Of a DNA stretch of 64,000 bases, positions 51,809-61,271 are shown piece by piece. A model generated the notes under the pieces. The model saw nothing but the letters and a program-made list of their open reading frames with translations. It had not been told where the DNA came from and made no database searches. Numbering within the stretch: position 1 is the stretch's first letter; the number at the start of each line of letters is the position of its first letter. The DNA comes from Pseudoflavonifractor sp. An184 (GTDB lineage Bacteria; Bacillota; Clostridia; Oscillospirales; Oscillospiraceae), in the NCBI RefSeq assembly GCF_002160305.1, contig NZ_NFKI01000004.1:62001-126000 (forward strand), given 5' to 3'. The translations under genes were made by a program, and so were the position numbers.

Positions 51809-54447
51809 GAAAAGAACTGCCAAAGGTCTATGAGCCCCAGGAGGTGGAGTCCCGCATCTATGAGACCTGGGAGAAGAACGGCTGCTTCAAAGGCCATCGG
51901 GACCGGTCGAGAAAGCCCTTCACCATCGTCATGCCGCCCCCCAACGTGACCGGGCAGCTGCACATGGGCCACGCCATGGACTCCACCCTCCAGGACATCC
52001 TCATCCGCTTCAAGCGGATGCAGGGCTACGCCGCGCTGTGGGTGCCCGGCACCGACCACGCGGGCATCGCCACCCAGATCAAGGTGGAGGAGGAGCTGCG
52101 CACCAAGGAGGGGCTGACCCGCTACGACCTGGGCCGGGAGAAGTTCCTGGAGCGGGTGTGGGACTGGAAGCGCCAGTACGGCGGCCGCATCGTCCAGCAG
52201 CAGAAGAAGCTGGGCGCCTCCTGCGACTGGGACCGGGCCCGGTTCACCATGGACGAGGGCTGCTCCAAGGCGGTGCGGGAGACCTTCTGCGAGCTGTATG
52301 AGAAGGGCCTCATCTACAAGGGCAGCCGCATCATCAACTGGTGTCCCCACTGCGTCACCGCCCTGTCAGACGCCGAGGTGGAGTACCAGGACAAACCCGG
52401 CAGCTTCTGGCACATCCGCTACCCCATCGCGGGGGAGGAGGGCCGCTATGTGATCGTGGCCACCACCCGGCCGGAGACCATGCTGGGCGACACCGGCGTG
52501 GCCGTCCACCCCGACGACGAGCGGTACAAGGACATCGTGGGCAAGAAGTGCATCCTGCCCCTGGTGGGCCGGGAGATGCCCATTGTGGCCGACGACTATG
52601 TGGACATGGAGTTCGGCACCGGCTGCGTGAAGATGACCCCCGCCCACGATCCCAACGACTTTGAGGTGGGCCTGCGCCACAACCTGGAGACCATCCGCGT
52701 CCTGGACGACAACGGCAAGGTGGTGGAGGGCTACGGCAAGTACTCCGGCATGGACCGGTACGAGGCCCGTAAGGCCATCGTGGCCGATCTGGAGGAGCAG
52801 GGCTATCTGGTGAAGGTGGAGCCCCACCAGCACAACGTGGGCACCTGCTACCGCTGCCACAACGACGTGGAGCCCATCATCTCCGCCCAGTGGTTCGTGA
52901 AGATGAAGCCCCTGGCCGAGGCCGCTATCAAGGTGGTGGAGGACGGGGAGGTCAAATTCGTCCCCGACCGCTTCGCCAAGACCTATCTCAACTGGATGGA
53001 GAACGTCCACGACTGGTGCATCTCCCGCCAGCTGTGGTGGGGCCACCAGATCCCCGTGTGGTACTGCGCCGACTGCGGCCACATGACCGTCAGCCGCACC
53101 GACCCCACCGAGTGCGAGGCCTGCCACTCCAAGAACATCGAGCGGGACCCCGACGTGCTGGACACCTGGTTCTCCTCCGCCCTGTGGCCCTTCTCCACCC
53201 TGGGCTGGCCGGAGAAGACCGAGGACCTGGACTACTTCTATCCCACCGACGTGCTGGTCACCGGCTATGACATCATCTTCTTCTGGGTGGCCCGGATGAT
53301 CTTCTCCGCCTGCGAGCAGACCAAGAAGCCCCCCTTCCACACCGTGTTCATCCACGGCCTGGTCCGGGACGACAAGGGCCGGAAGATGTCCAAGAGCCTG
53401 GGCAACGGCATCGACCCCCTGGAGATCGCCGAGAAGTACGGCGCCGACGCCCTGCGCTTCAACCTGATCACCGGCAACAGCCCCGGCAACGACATGCGCT
53501 TCTACACCGAGCGGTGCGAGGCCATGCGGAACTTTGCCAACAAGATCTGGAACGCCAGCCGCTTCCTGATGATGAACCTGACCATCGACAAGTGCGAGCT
53601 GCCGGAGAAGCTGGAGCTGGAGGACAAGTGGATTCTCTCCAAGCTGAACCGGGCCATCCGGGAGATCACCGAGAACATGGACCGGTATGAGCTGGGCGTG
53701 GCCGCACAGAAGATCTACGACTTCATCTGGGACGACTACTGCGACTGGTATATCGAGCTGACCAAGACGAGGCTCCAGGGGGAGGACGAGGACAGCAAGG
53801 TCCGGGCCCAGCAGGTGCTGTGCCATGTGCTTACCCAGATGCTCAAGCTGCTCCACCCCTTCATGCCCTTCATCACCGAGGAGATCTGGCAGGCCCTGCC
53901 CCACGAGGACGGGGTGGCGGAGGGCGGCTTCCTGATGCTCCAGAGCTGGCCCGTGGCCCGGGAGGCGCTGGACTTCCCGGAGGAGGAGAAGGCCATGGAG
54001 CTCATCATGGACCTGATCCGGGCCGTGCGCACCCGCCGCTCCGAGATGAACGTGCCCCCCAGCAAGAAGGCCCGTCTCACCGTGGCCACCGCCGAGGAGG
54101 ACACCTTCCGCCTGGGCGAGGCCTTCCTGAAGAAGCTGGCCTACGCCAGCGAGGTGGACTTCGTCCCCGTGGGCACCGCCCCCGAGGCGGGCTCCGTCAC
54201 CGTGGTCACCCACGCCGCCCAGGCCTCTATGCCCATGGCGGAGCTGGTGGACCTGGAGAAGGAGAAGGCCCGCATGGAGAAGGAGCTGAAGAAGAACTCC
54301 GCCGAGCTCCAGAAGCTGGAGACCAAGCTCCAGAACCCGGGCTTTGTGAACAAGGCCCCCGAGCACGTGGTCAAGGCCGAGCAGGAGCGTGCCGTCCAGC
54401 TGCGGGCCCTGGTGGCCAAGCTGGAGGAGCAGCTCCAGGGGATGTAA
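51805..54447 (+). CDS. valS: valyl-tRNA synthetase
   Basis: An 880-residue class I synthetase: [14 protein letters not shown] (HIGH motif) near residue 48, the editing domain with [28 protein letters not shown] (KMSKS) near 530, an anticodon-binding domain and the C-terminal coiled coil (about 810-880). It charges tRNA-Val and edits threonine errors. The ATG overlaps the previous stop. Confidence 0.97.
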   Translation: MRKELPKVYEPQEVESRIYETWEKNGCFKGHRDRSRKPFTIVMPPPNVTGQLHMGHAMDSTLQDILIRFKRMQGYAALWVPGTDHAGIATQIKVEEELRTKEGLTRYDLGREKFLERVWDWKRQYGGRIVQQQKKLGASCDWDRARFTMDEGCSKAVRETFCELYEKGLIYKGSRIINWCPHCVTALSDAEVEYQDKPGSFWHIRYPIAGEEGRYVIVATTRPETMLGDTGVAVHPDDERYKDIVGKKCILPLVGREMPIVADDYVDMEFGTGCVKMTPAHDPNDFEVGLRHNLETIRVLDDNGKVVEGYGKYSGMDRYEARKAIVADLEEQGYLVKVEPHQHNVGTCYRCHNDVEPIISAQWFVKMKPLAEAAIKVVEDGEVKFVPDRFAKTYLNWMENVHDWCISRQLWWGHQIPVWYCADCGHMTVSRTDPTECEACHSKNIERDPDVLDTWFSSALWPFSTLGWPEKTEDLDYFYPTDVLVTGYDIIFFWVARMIFSACEQTKKPPFHTVFIHGLVRDDKGRKMSKSLGNGIDPLEIAEKYGADALRFNLITGNSPGNDMRFYTERCEAMRNFANKIWNASRFLMMNLTIDKCELPEKLELEDKWILSKLNRAIREITENMDRYELGVAAQKIYDFIWDDYCDWYIELTKTRLQGEDEDSKVRAQQVLCHVLTQMLKLLHPFMPFITEEIWQALPHEDGVAEGGFLMLQSWPVAREALDFPEEEKAMELIMDLIRAVRTRRSEMNVPPSKKARLTVATAEEDTFRLGEAFLKKLAYASEVDFVPVGTAPEAGSVTVVTHAAQASMPMAELVDLEKEKARMEKELKKNSAELQKLETKLQNPGFVNKAPEHVVKAEQERAVQLRALVAKLEEQLQGM

Positions 54448-54501
54448 CAGAACGGGGGATTCCAGCGGACGCTCTGGTGTCCTCTCGGAATTTGAGATCA
54501 A

Positions 54502-54535
54502 GAAGCGGTGGGGCGCGCCCCACCGCTTCAGTTTT
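54502..54535 (+). terminator. terminator of the valS operon
   Basis: A 28-base perfect palindrome beginning GAAGCGGTGGGG and ending CCCCACCGCTTC, followed by AGTTTTT. The T-run belongs to the start of repeat copy C. Confidence 0.85.
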
Positions 54536-54709
54536 TCGAAAAACCTGTGCAGAATCAAATCCGCCTGAGACGGGGCGGGGGAGCTCGAGGGGGCAGCGGC
54601 CCGCCTCGAATGGGATCAAATGCCCCGGAAGGCTTGCTGTGCAAGGATTCCGGCAAGCGAAGCGCAGACTTTTACGCCGCTGCGGGGCACAAAAGTAACG
54701 GCATTTTTA
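54530..54709 (+). repeat. family-1 interspersed repeat, copy C
   Basis: Same order of elements as copies A, B and D, but the most diverged copy (for example GACGGGGCGGGGGAGCTC and a changed GCTTGC stem). It runs from the valS terminator to GTAACGGCATTTTT. The 54710-54856 stretch after it has no recognisable feature. Confidence 0.85.
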
Positions 54710-54856
54710 TAGACGACTCATCCGACGGAGCTGTGGCCGCGGAGGGACAGGGGCGTGATTCTGCGGATTTCTCGCTTAAAATATAGAAAATATGGGGAAA
54801 AAGCAGGTTTTACCGGATGAAAATTCGGAGGCCCTTCCAAAGTTATCCAAGGCCCC

Positions 54857-54885
54857 TTGACAACGGGGGCCGGTGGGGATAAACT
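54857..54885 (+). promoter_or_regulatory. promoter of the amt-PII gene
   Basis: Consensus TTGACA, 17-base spacer, TAAACT. Confidence 0.65.
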
Positions 54886-54896
54886 GCAAGACAAGC

Positions 54897-55020
54897 AAAG
54901 GCGCTGCGGTCAGCAATGACCGCGGCGCTTTTCCGCTTTTACCGCGCGGTACCGGTACTGAGAGCCTCAACACGCAAAGGCGCGTGTCCCGTTTTTGGAC
55001 GGGATGCGCGCCTTCTACTT
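54897..55020 (+). promoter_or_regulatory. tandem-hairpin leader of the amt-PII gene
   Basis: Two strong stems, each beginning CAAAGGCGC. The first (54897-54932) pairs AAAGGCGC and GCGGTCA with their complements around GCAA and is followed by T-rich sequence. The second (54977-55014) pairs AAGGCGCG/CGCGCCTT and TCCCGT/ACGGGA around a 6-base loop. The arrangement suggests attenuation. I could not match it to a known riboswitch or ANTAR target. Confidence 0.55.
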
Positions 55021-55042
55021 TTGTAGGGAGGGTGCATGAGCA

Positions 55043-56713
55043 ATGGATATGTCAGTGTGGTTCCTGGTGGGTGCAATTTTGGTGTTCTTCATGCAGTGCG
55101 GCTTTGCAATGGTGGAAACTGGCTTCACCCGGGCAAAAAACGCGGGAAACATCATTATGAAGAACCTGATGGACTTTTGCATCGGCACGGTGGTGTTTGT
55201 CCTGCTGGGCTACGGCATTATGAACAGTGAAAACTATTTCTTCGGGCTGATCGGCATGCCGGAATACCAGATGTTTACAAGCTTCTATGACTTTGACTGG
55301 TCCAATTTCTTTTTCCAGCTGGTGTTCTGCGCCACGGCGGCGACCATCGTCTCCGGCGCAATGGCGGAGCGCACCAAATTTCTGGCATACTGTGTCTATT
55401 CCGGCTTTATCAGCGCCATCGTCTACCCCATTGAAGCCGGCTGGGTGTGGAACAGCCAGGGCTGGCTGGTCCAACTGGGATATGTGGACTTTGCCGGATC
55501 TTCGGTCATTCATATGGTGGGCGGCCTGTCCGCTCTGCTGGGCGCCTGGATGCTGGGGCCCCGGCTGGGCAAGTACAGCAAGGAGAAGAACGGGAAGATC
55601 CAGGTCAACGCCATTCCGGGCCACTCGCTGACCTTGGGCGCTCTGGGCTGCTTTATCCTCTGGTTCTGCTGGTACGGCTTCAACGGTGCGGCGGCGTCCG
55701 ATGTGACGCAGATGGCCCAGATTCTGGGCACCACGACCATCGCGCCCGCGGTGGCCACCGTGTCCTGCATGGTATTTACCTGGATTCGGAGCGGAAAGCC
55801 GGACGTGTCCATGTGCCTGAACGCCTCTCTGGCCGGGCTGGTGGGGATTACCGCCCCCTGTGCCTCGGTGGACGTGGTGGGGGCCGCCGCCATCGGCGCG
55901 GTGTCCGGCGTCCTTGTGGTCGCCGCGGTGGAATTCATTGATCAGAAGCTCCATGTGGACGATCCGGTGGGCGCCGTGGCGGTCCACTGTGCCAACGGGA
56001 TCTGGGGCACCATCGCCGAGGGGCTGTTCAGCACCAGCGAGGGCCTGTTTTACGGCGGCGGCGTGACCCATCTGGCCGTCCAGTGTCTGGGGGTGGTCTC
56101 CATTGGAGGCTACACTCTGGCGGTGATGTTCCTGGTATATAAGTTCATCGACGCGACCGTGGGCCTGCGGGTTACGGCGGAGGAGGAGATCATGGGCCTC
56201 GACGTCACAGAGCATGGCCTGACCTCGGCCTATGCCGACTTCCTGCCGGTCGCGCCGGGCTACGGCAGCGGAAATGAGCACAGCGGCCCTGTGGACGTGA
56301 CGGGACTCAAGCCGGTTCCTCTGGCGGCGGCCGCGGCGGCTCCGGCCTCCGGCGCCCACAAGCTGACCCGGGTGTCCATCATCTGTAAGGAGGAGCGCTT
56401 TGCCATGCTGCGGGACACGATGGCGGCCATCGGGGTCACCGGTATGACCGTGTCCAGCGTGATGGGCTGCGGCACGCAGCTGGGCAAGGTGGGCCAGTAC
56501 CGCGGCGTCAAGATGAGCATGAACCTGCTGCCCTATGTACAGGTGGATATTGTGGTCTCCAAAGTGAATCCGGCTCTGGTGGTGGCGGCCGCCCAGAAGT
56601 GCCTGCGCACCGGCAACTCGGGGGATGGGAAGATCTTCCTGACCAATGTGGACCATGTCATCAAGGTGCGCACCGGCGAGCAGGACTATGATGCGCTCCA
56701 GGACGACAACTGA
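55043..56713 (+). CDS. ammonium transporter fused to a PII signal domain
   Basis: A 556-residue protein. Residues 1-400 are an Amt transporter with about eleven membrane segments: MVETGFTRAKNAGNIIMKNL, FCATAATIVSGAMAERTKF, IHMVGGLSALLGAWMLGPR and the twin histidine regions. After a Pro/Ala linker, residues 439-556 form a complete PII fold: LTRVSIICKEERF, the B-loop TGNSGDGKIF and the end VIKVRTGE. The T-loop Tyr that is uridylylated in GlnB/GlnK (Tyr51) is Met here (YRGVKM). PII normally plugs Amt pores as a separate trimer. Confidence 0.92.
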   Translation: MDMSVWFLVGAILVFFMQCGFAMVETGFTRAKNAGNIIMKNLMDFCIGTVVFVLLGYGIMNSENYFFGLIGMPEYQMFTSFYDFDWSNFFFQLVFCATAATIVSGAMAERTKFLAYCVYSGFISAIVYPIEAGWVWNSQGWLVQLGYVDFAGSSVIHMVGGLSALLGAWMLGPRLGKYSKEKNGKIQVNAIPGHSLTLGALGCFILWFCWYGFNGAAASDVTQMAQILGTTTIAPAVATVSCMVFTWIRSGKPDVSMCLNASLAGLVGITAPCASVDVVGAAAIGAVSGVLVVAAVEFIDQKLHVDDPVGAVAVHCANGIWGTIAEGLFSTSEGLFYGGGVTHLAVQCLGVVSIGGYTLAVMFLVYKFIDATVGLRVTAEEEIMGLDVTEHGLTSAYADFLPVAPGYGSGNEHSGPVDVTGLKPVPLAAAAAAPASGAHKLTRVSIICKEERFAMLRDTMAAIGVTGMTVSSVMGCGTQLGKVGQYRGVKMSMNLLPYVQVDIVVSKVNPALVVAAAQKCLRTGNSGDGKIFLTNVDHVIKVRTGEQDYDALQDDN

Positions 56714-56801
56714 ACCGGCTTGACCGGTTTCCGGCGGCCTCCGGCCCGTGGGCGGAGCCGGTGGTGTCCGCAATCTGACGCCGGCGGGCCAAAGAATATG
56801 A

Positions 56802-56846
56802 AAAGGCTATGTGGGAGCGGGGAGGACACGCTCCCACATAGCCTTT
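56802..56846 (+). terminator. terminator after the amt-PII gene
   Basis: An 18-base perfect stem (56802-56819 / 56829-56846) with a 9-base loop. No other feature lies between 56714 and 56963. Confidence 0.85.
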
Positions 56847-56963
56847 CCTGTTTTCAGCGGGAGGGACGGACCGTTTGCCGGCCATAGGATTCTGCCCCCA
56901 AACCGGATGGCAGGGGCGGAGCCCGGGGCCCTGTTGAAAGAGGCGGGAAGGTCCCTTTTGGGC

Positions 56964-56992
56964 TTGTGAAACCGGCCAAAATGCGGTATGAT
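56964..56992 (+). promoter_or_regulatory. promoter of the GH13 gene
   Basis: TTGTGA, 17-base spacer, TATGAT; 50 bases before the start codon. Confidence 0.65.
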
Positions 56993-57042
56993 AAAAGGGA
57001 CTTCCCCGGAGAGACCGGCGGAGCGAAAGGAGTTTTCTTCCC

Positions 57043-58356
57043 ATGTGGTTTGACGAAGCGGTCCTGTACCAAATTTATCCCCTGGGCCTGTGCGGCGCGC
57101 CCGAGTACAACGACGGAGTCACCGTGCCCCGCATCCGCCGCCTGCTGCCCTGGGCGGAGCATATCCGGAAGCTGGGGGCGGACACCGTCCTCTTGAATCC
57201 GGTCTTTGACAGCGACAAGCACGGCTATGACACCCGGGACTACAACCGGCTGGACCCCCGGCTGGGCGCCAACGAGGACCTGGCCCAGGTGTGCCGGGCT
57301 TTCCACGACGCGGGGCTGCGGGTCATGCTGGACGGGGTGTTCAACCACGTGGGCCGGGGTTTCTGGGCCTTCCGGGACGTGCAGGAGAAGAAGTGGGACA
57401 GCCCCTACAAGGACTGGTTCCACATCGACTTTAACGGCAACACCGACCGGAACGACGGCTTCTGGTACGAGTGCTGGGAGGGGCACAGCGAGCTGGTGAA
57501 GCTGAACCTCCACAACCCGGCGGTGGTGGAGCACCAGTTCCAGGCCATCCGCGGCTGGGTGGAGCAGTTCGGCATCGACGGCCTGCGCCTGGACGTGGCC
57601 TACTGCCTGCCCATCGGCTATCTCAGGCAGCTGCGGGCCTTCACCGACGCCCTGAAGCCCGATTTTGTGCTCCTGGGCGAGGCCCTGGGGGGCGACTACA
57701 ACCAGTGGATGGGGCCGGACAAGTGCCACTCGGTCACCAACTACGACTGCTTCAAGGGCCTGTGGTCCAGCTTCAACGACCGGAATCTGTTTGAGATCGG
57801 CCACAGCCTGGCCCGGCAGTACGGGCCGGAGCCCTGGACCCTCTATAAGGGGGCTCACCTGCTGTCCTTCGCGGACAACCACGACGTAACGAGACTGGCC
57901 TCCAAGCTCACCGAGCCCAGGCATATCCCCTTGGCCTACGCCATTTTGATGGGGATGCCGGGCACCCCCGCCCTGTACTACGGCAGTGAGTGGGGGATCA
58001 AAGGGGAGAAGGGGGCGTGCAGCGACGACGAGCTGCGCCCCGCCCTGGAGCAGCCGGAGTGGAACGACTTGACCGGCTGGATCGCCAAGCTGGCCGCCGC
58101 CCGGCGGAACAGCCCGGCCCTGTGCAATGGCAGCTACCGCAACGTGCTCCTCACCAACCGGCAGATCATCTTCGAGCGAAAGACAGAGGGGGAGCGGGTG
58201 CTGGTGGCGGTGAACGCCGACGGGGAGCCCTATACGGCCCACTTCGACGCGGGCTGCGGCCTGGCCTGGGACCTGATCACCGGAGAACAGCACGACTTCG
58301 GCGGCGGCAGCGAGCTGCCCCCATACAGCGCCTATTACTGGAAGATGGAGCGCTGA
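57043..58356 (+). CDS. GH13 alpha-amylase-family glycosidase, cytoplasmic
   Basis: A 437-residue protein without signal peptide. The four GH13 regions are present: DGVFNHVG (I), GLRLDVAYC with the nucleophile Asp (II), LGEALGG with the acid Glu (III) and FADNHD (IV). The barrel starts VLYQIYPLGLCG. It probably hydrolyses maltodextrins or cyclomaltodextrins inside the cell; the exact substrate is not clear. It is shorter than neopullulanases because the N-terminal domain is missing. Confidence 0.88.
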   Translation: MWFDEAVLYQIYPLGLCGAPEYNDGVTVPRIRRLLPWAEHIRKLGADTVLLNPVFDSDKHGYDTRDYNRLDPRLGANEDLAQVCRAFHDAGLRVMLDGVFNHVGRGFWAFRDVQEKKWDSPYKDWFHIDFNGNTDRNDGFWYECWEGHSELVKLNLHNPAVVEHQFQAIRGWVEQFGIDGLRLDVAYCLPIGYLRQLRAFTDALKPDFVLLGEALGGDYNQWMGPDKCHSVTNYDCFKGLWSSFNDRNLFEIGHSLARQYGPEPWTLYKGAHLLSFADNHDVTRLASKLTEPRHIPLAYAILMGMPGTPALYYGSEWGIKGEKGACSDDELRPALEQPEWNDLTGWIAKLAAARRNSPALCNGSYRNVLLTNRQIIFERKTEGERVLVAVNADGEPYTAHFDAGCGLAWDLITGEQHDFGGGSELPPYSAYYWKMER

Positions 58357-58378
58357 TCCCGCCGCGCCGGAAATAGAA

Positions 58379-58408
58379 GAAATGCGCCGCCCGGAGGCGG
58401 CGCATTTC
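58379..58408. terminator. hairpin between the convergent GH13 and MATE genes
   Basis: A 13-base perfect stem GAAATGCGCCGCC / GGCGGCGCATTTC with a CGGA loop. It abuts repeat copy D. Confidence 0.8.
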
Positions 58409-58588
58409 AGTTTGTCGAAAAACCTCTGTTTAGACGAATCCGCCCGAGTATTGGCGGGGGAGCTCGAGGGGGCGGCAGCCCGCCTCGAGTGGGATCAAAT
58501 GCCCTGAATGCCTTGCTTGGCAAGGCGTTCAGCGAGCGCAGCGAGGACTTTTCCACCGCGCAGCGGGGGGGAAGTAACGGCATTTTTA
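58409..58588 (+). repeat. family-1 interspersed repeat, copy D
   Basis: The clearest copy: AGTTTGTCGAAAAACC, a CTCGAGG...CCTCGAG stem, a GCCTTGC/GCAAGGC stem and GTAACGGCATTTTTA. Its last three bases are the stop codon of the MATE gene. Confidence 0.9.
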
Positions 58589-59935
58589 TGCTTGAAACCG
58601 GTTTTCCGCCTTCCACTGGCGCTCCTTCCAGACCGCCCGCACCACGTACAGCAGGAGGAGGAGCACCCAGGAGAGAGCCTCCGCCCAGGCGATCACCATA
58701 TTGGCGAAGAAGACCACAAGGGTATAGGAAAGAATGATCCGGCAGACCAGGGAGGCCATCCCCGCCAGACTGGAGTAGACCACGTCCCCCATCCCCTCCA
58801 GATAGCTGCGCACCGCGTTGGCCAGTCCATAGACCACATAGAAACAGGCGATCCGGCGGAAAAAGGCGTCCCCGATGGAGACGGCCTCCGGGCCGGCCCC
58901 AAACAGGGCGATCAGCTCCCCACCGGTGGGGATCACCAGCACAGTAAGCAGCAGGGAGACCGCCGCCATCACCGCCGTGCCCACCCGGAAGATGCTCCGG
59001 GCCCGCAGATTCTGTCCGGCCCCGCAGTTCTGGGCCACCAGGGTGGAGATGCCGGAGCCCAGGTTGAGAATGGGCACCATGACGATGGAATCCACCCGGT
59101 AGGCGGTGGTCACCGCCGCCACCGTCTGGGTGCCGAAGCCGTTCATAAAGTTCTGCAAAATCAGGCTGCCCACCGAGCTGACGCTGGACTGGAGCATGGG
59201 CGGAATGCCAAAGCGGCATCCCCACGCCAGCATGGTCCGGTCAAAGGACTGACGGCCGGGCCGGAAGCGGAGAATGGGATACTTTATGATGCCGTACCCG
59301 GTCAGAAACACCGTCATGGCCGCCTGAGCGATCACAGTGGCAATGGCCGCTCCGGCCACGCCCCAGCCCCAGACGGCCACAAACAGCACGTCCAGGGCCA
59401 CATTCACCCCCGAGGAGAGGAGGACGGCATAAAAGGGAGCCCGGCTGTTTCCGATTCCCCGGAGGGCGGCTGAGTACACGTTGTAGACCGCCAGAAAGGG
59501 AACGCCGGCCAGGACAATGCCAAGGTAGTCCGCGGCCAGGGGGAGCGCCTCCCGGGTGGTGTGGAGCAGACGCAGAAGTTCCTCTGCAAAGCAGACGCCC
59601 AGGACGGACAGGATCAGAAAGATCCCGCCCAGCACCCAGAGAAAGGTGGAGAGAATCCGGCGGATGTCCTCCAGCTCCCTGGCGCCGAATTTCTGGGCGA
59701 ACAGAATGGACAGTCCCAGAGTAAAGCCGGTGATGGCCAGCACATAGAAGTTGACCATGGAGGTGGTGGACCCCACCGCCGCCAGGGCCAGCTCCCCCAC
59801 CACATTGCCCACGATAAAGGCGTCCGCCCAGTTGTAGAGCTGCTGGAGAATTCCGCTGAGCATCAGGGGCAGACTGAACTTTACCAGAATATACGCCAGA
59901 CGCCCGAAGCTGTCCCGGTTTTCCGCCGCTGCCAT
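58586..59935 (-). CDS. MATE-family efflux pump
   Basis: The start is ATG 59935 with GGAAGGAGGAG upstream; an earlier in-frame ATG (60010) belongs to a leader segment. 449 residues, twelve membrane segments, opening FSLPLMLSGILQQLYNWADA, a typical MATE start, and the DinF/VmrA-like pattern in the second half. It exports cationic drugs or metabolites with Na+ or H+. Its 5' leader holds a terminator, which suggests inducible expression. Confidence 0.92.
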   Translation of the reverse strand: MAAAENRDSFGRLAYILVKFSLPLMLSGILQQLYNWADAFIVGNVVGELALAAVGSTTSMVNFYVLAITGFTLGLSILFAQKFGARELEDIRRILSTFLWVLGGIFLILSVLGVCFAEELLRLLHTTREALPLAADYLGIVLAGVPFLAVYNVYSAALRGIGNSRAPFYAVLLSSGVNVALDVLFVAVWGWGVAGAAIATVIAQAAMTVFLTGYGIIKYPILRFRPGRQSFDRTMLAWGCRFGIPPMLQSSVSSVGSLILQNFMNGFGTQTVAAVTTAYRVDSIVMVPILNLGSGISTLVAQNCGAGQNLRARSIFRVGTAVMAAVSLLLTVLVIPTGGELIALFGAGPEAVSIGDAFFRRIACFYVVYGLANAVRSYLEGMGDVVYSSLAGMASLVCRIILSYTLVVFFANMVIAWAEALSWVLLLLLYVVRAVWKERQWKAENRFQA

Positions 59936-60010
59936 GCCGCTCCTCCTTCCAGAAAAAAACCGCATGCAATAGCCTTGCATACGGTAGGTGCTCACCCGCT
60001 GATTTTCCAT
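59936..60010 (-). other. possible leader ORF in frame with the MATE gene
   Basis: ATG 60010 opens 25 codons (MENQRVSTYRMQGYCMRFFS...) that run in frame into the MATE start with no stop. The expected transcript start is only about three bases before this ATG, so translation would be almost leaderless. The codons pass through the attenuator hairpin. Confidence 0.45.
59952..59984 (-). terminator. attenuator in the MATE leader
   Basis: On the minus strand CCGTATGCAA-GGCTA-TTGCATGCGG followed by seven Ts. It lies between promoter and start codon. A competing small stem GGTG-AG-CACC is just upstream. Confidence 0.7.
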
Positions 60011-60019
60011 GTAAGGGAC

Positions 60020-60048
60020 AGTATACCAGGAAATGCCCCAAAGCGCAA
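60020..60048 (-). promoter_or_regulatory. promoter of the MATE gene
   Basis: On the minus strand TTGCGC, 17-base spacer, TATACT. Confidence 0.7.
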
Positions 60049-60066
60049 GGAAAAGTCGGATAAACG

Positions 60067-60094
60067 CCCCCGGCGGACCACTGTCCGCCGGGGG
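60067..60094 (-). terminator. terminator after queA
   Basis: An 11-base stem CCCCCGGCGGA / TCCGCCGGGGG with a 6-base loop; the T-run is poor (GCGTTTAT). Confidence 0.65.
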
Positions 60095-60101
60095 AGCCGG
60101 G

Positions 60102-61130
60102 TCACAGAATGATCATGGCGTCTCCAAAGCTGAAGAACCGGTACCGCTCCCGCACCGCCTCCTCATAGGCGGCCAGCACATGCTCCCGCCCCGCCAGTGC
60201 GGACACCAGCATGATGAGGGTGGACTCGGGCAGATGGAAGTTGGTGATGAGGCCGTCCAGCACCTTGAACCGGTAGCCGGGGTAGATGAAGATGTTGGTC
60301 CACCCCGCCGACTCCTTCAGCGTCCCGTCCTCCGCGGCGAAGCTCTCGATGGTGCGGCAGGAGGTGGTACCCACGCAGATGACCCGGCCGCCGTTTTTCC
60401 GGGTCTCATTGATGGTCCGGGCCACGTCGGCGGAGATCATGCAGTACTCCGAGTGCATCTCGTGCTCCGAGATATCCTCCGCCTTCACCGGCCGGAAGGT
60501 GCCCAGTCCCACGTGGAGGGTGACATAGCACAGCTTCACTCCCATGTCCTCCACCTGCTTTAAAAGCTCCGGGGTGAAGTGGAGGCCGGCGGTGGGGGCG
60601 GCGGCGGAGCCGTTGATCTTGGAGTAGACCGTCTGATACCGCTCGCTGTCCTGGAGCTCCTCCTTAATGTAAGGGGGCAGGGGCATCTTGCCCAGCTCCT
60701 CCAGCACCTCCAAAAAAATGCCCTCATAGTGGAAGCGAACCAGCCGGTTGCCCCCGGACACCTCCGCCTCCACTGTGGCGGTGAGACGGCTCCCGTCCCC
60801 AAAGACCACCTGGGCCCCGGGCTTCAGCTTTCGCCCCGGGCGCACCAGGCACTCCCACAGGCCATCCCCCTTGTCGGTGAGGAGGAGGACCTCACAGGCC
60901 CCGCCCCCAGGCAGCCGGTGGCCGATGAGCCGGGCGGGGAGCACCCGGGAGTTGTTCAGCACCAGGCAGTCTCCCGGACGGAGGAACTGGGGCAGGTCGT
61001 AAAAGTGGTGGTGGGAGACGGCCCCGGTCTCCTTGTCCAGGGCCAGCAGCCGGGAGGCGTCCCGCCGCTCCAGGGGGTGCTGGGCGATGAGTTCCTCCGG
61101 GAGGTAAAAATCAAAATCGGATGTTTTCAA
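60102..61130 (-). CDS. queA: S-adenosylmethionine:tRNA ribosyltransferase-isomerase
   Basis: A TTG start at 61130 with GCGAAGGA upstream gives 342 residues, the family length; an ORF beginning at 61262 is longer at the N-terminus without similarity. [19 protein letters not shown] at the start, [24 protein letters not shown] and [14 protein letters not shown]-like segments are standard QueA features. It makes epoxyqueuosine in tRNA. tgt and queG are not in the window. A rare TTG start may lower expression. Confidence 0.94.
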   Translation of the reverse strand: MKTSDFDFYLPEELIAQHPLERRDASRLLALDKETGAVSHHHFYDLPQFLRPGDCLVLNNSRVLPARLIGHRLPGGGACEVLLLTDKGDGLWECLVRPGRKLKPGAQVVFGDGSRLTATVEAEVSGGNRLVRFHYEGIFLEVLEELGKMPLPPYIKEELQDSERYQTVYSKINGSAAAPTAGLHFTPELLKQVEDMGVKLCYVTLHVGLGTFRPVKAEDISEHEMHSEYCMISADVARTINETRKNGGRVICVGTTSCRTIESFAAEDGTLKESAGWTNIFIYPGYRFKVLDGLITNFHLPESTLIMLVSALAGREHVLAAYEEAVRERYRFFSFGDAMIIL

Positions 61131-61200
61131 GTGTCCTTCGCCTTTCTGTTCCAAAATTTGCACCGCGCCGCTCCGGGAAGGCCGGCTCGGAATGGGAGAA

Positions 61201-61252
61201 TGCCGAAAAGGCTTTCGGCAAGCTGTGTTCCCGCCCCCAGGGGAGCGGGAAC
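61201..61252 (-). terminator. two hairpins after the SpoIID gene
   Basis: TGCCGAAA/TTTCGGCA (61201-61220) and GTTCCCGC/GCGGGAAC (61227-61252), both perfect, without clear T-runs. Confidence 0.5.
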
Positions 61253-61271
61253 AGGAAATCAAGGATAAGAT

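Noticed and set aside
54897-55020. ANTAR target or glutamine riboswitch before the amt-PII gene
   Set aside because: The loops (GCAA and TTTTGG) do not show the A1/G4 hexaloop pattern, and no glutamine-motif core could be aligned.
55036-55230. 64-codon ORF overlapping the amt start
   Set aside because: It has good ribosome-site spacing, but the product has no recognisable features and the Amt frame is unambiguous from 55043.
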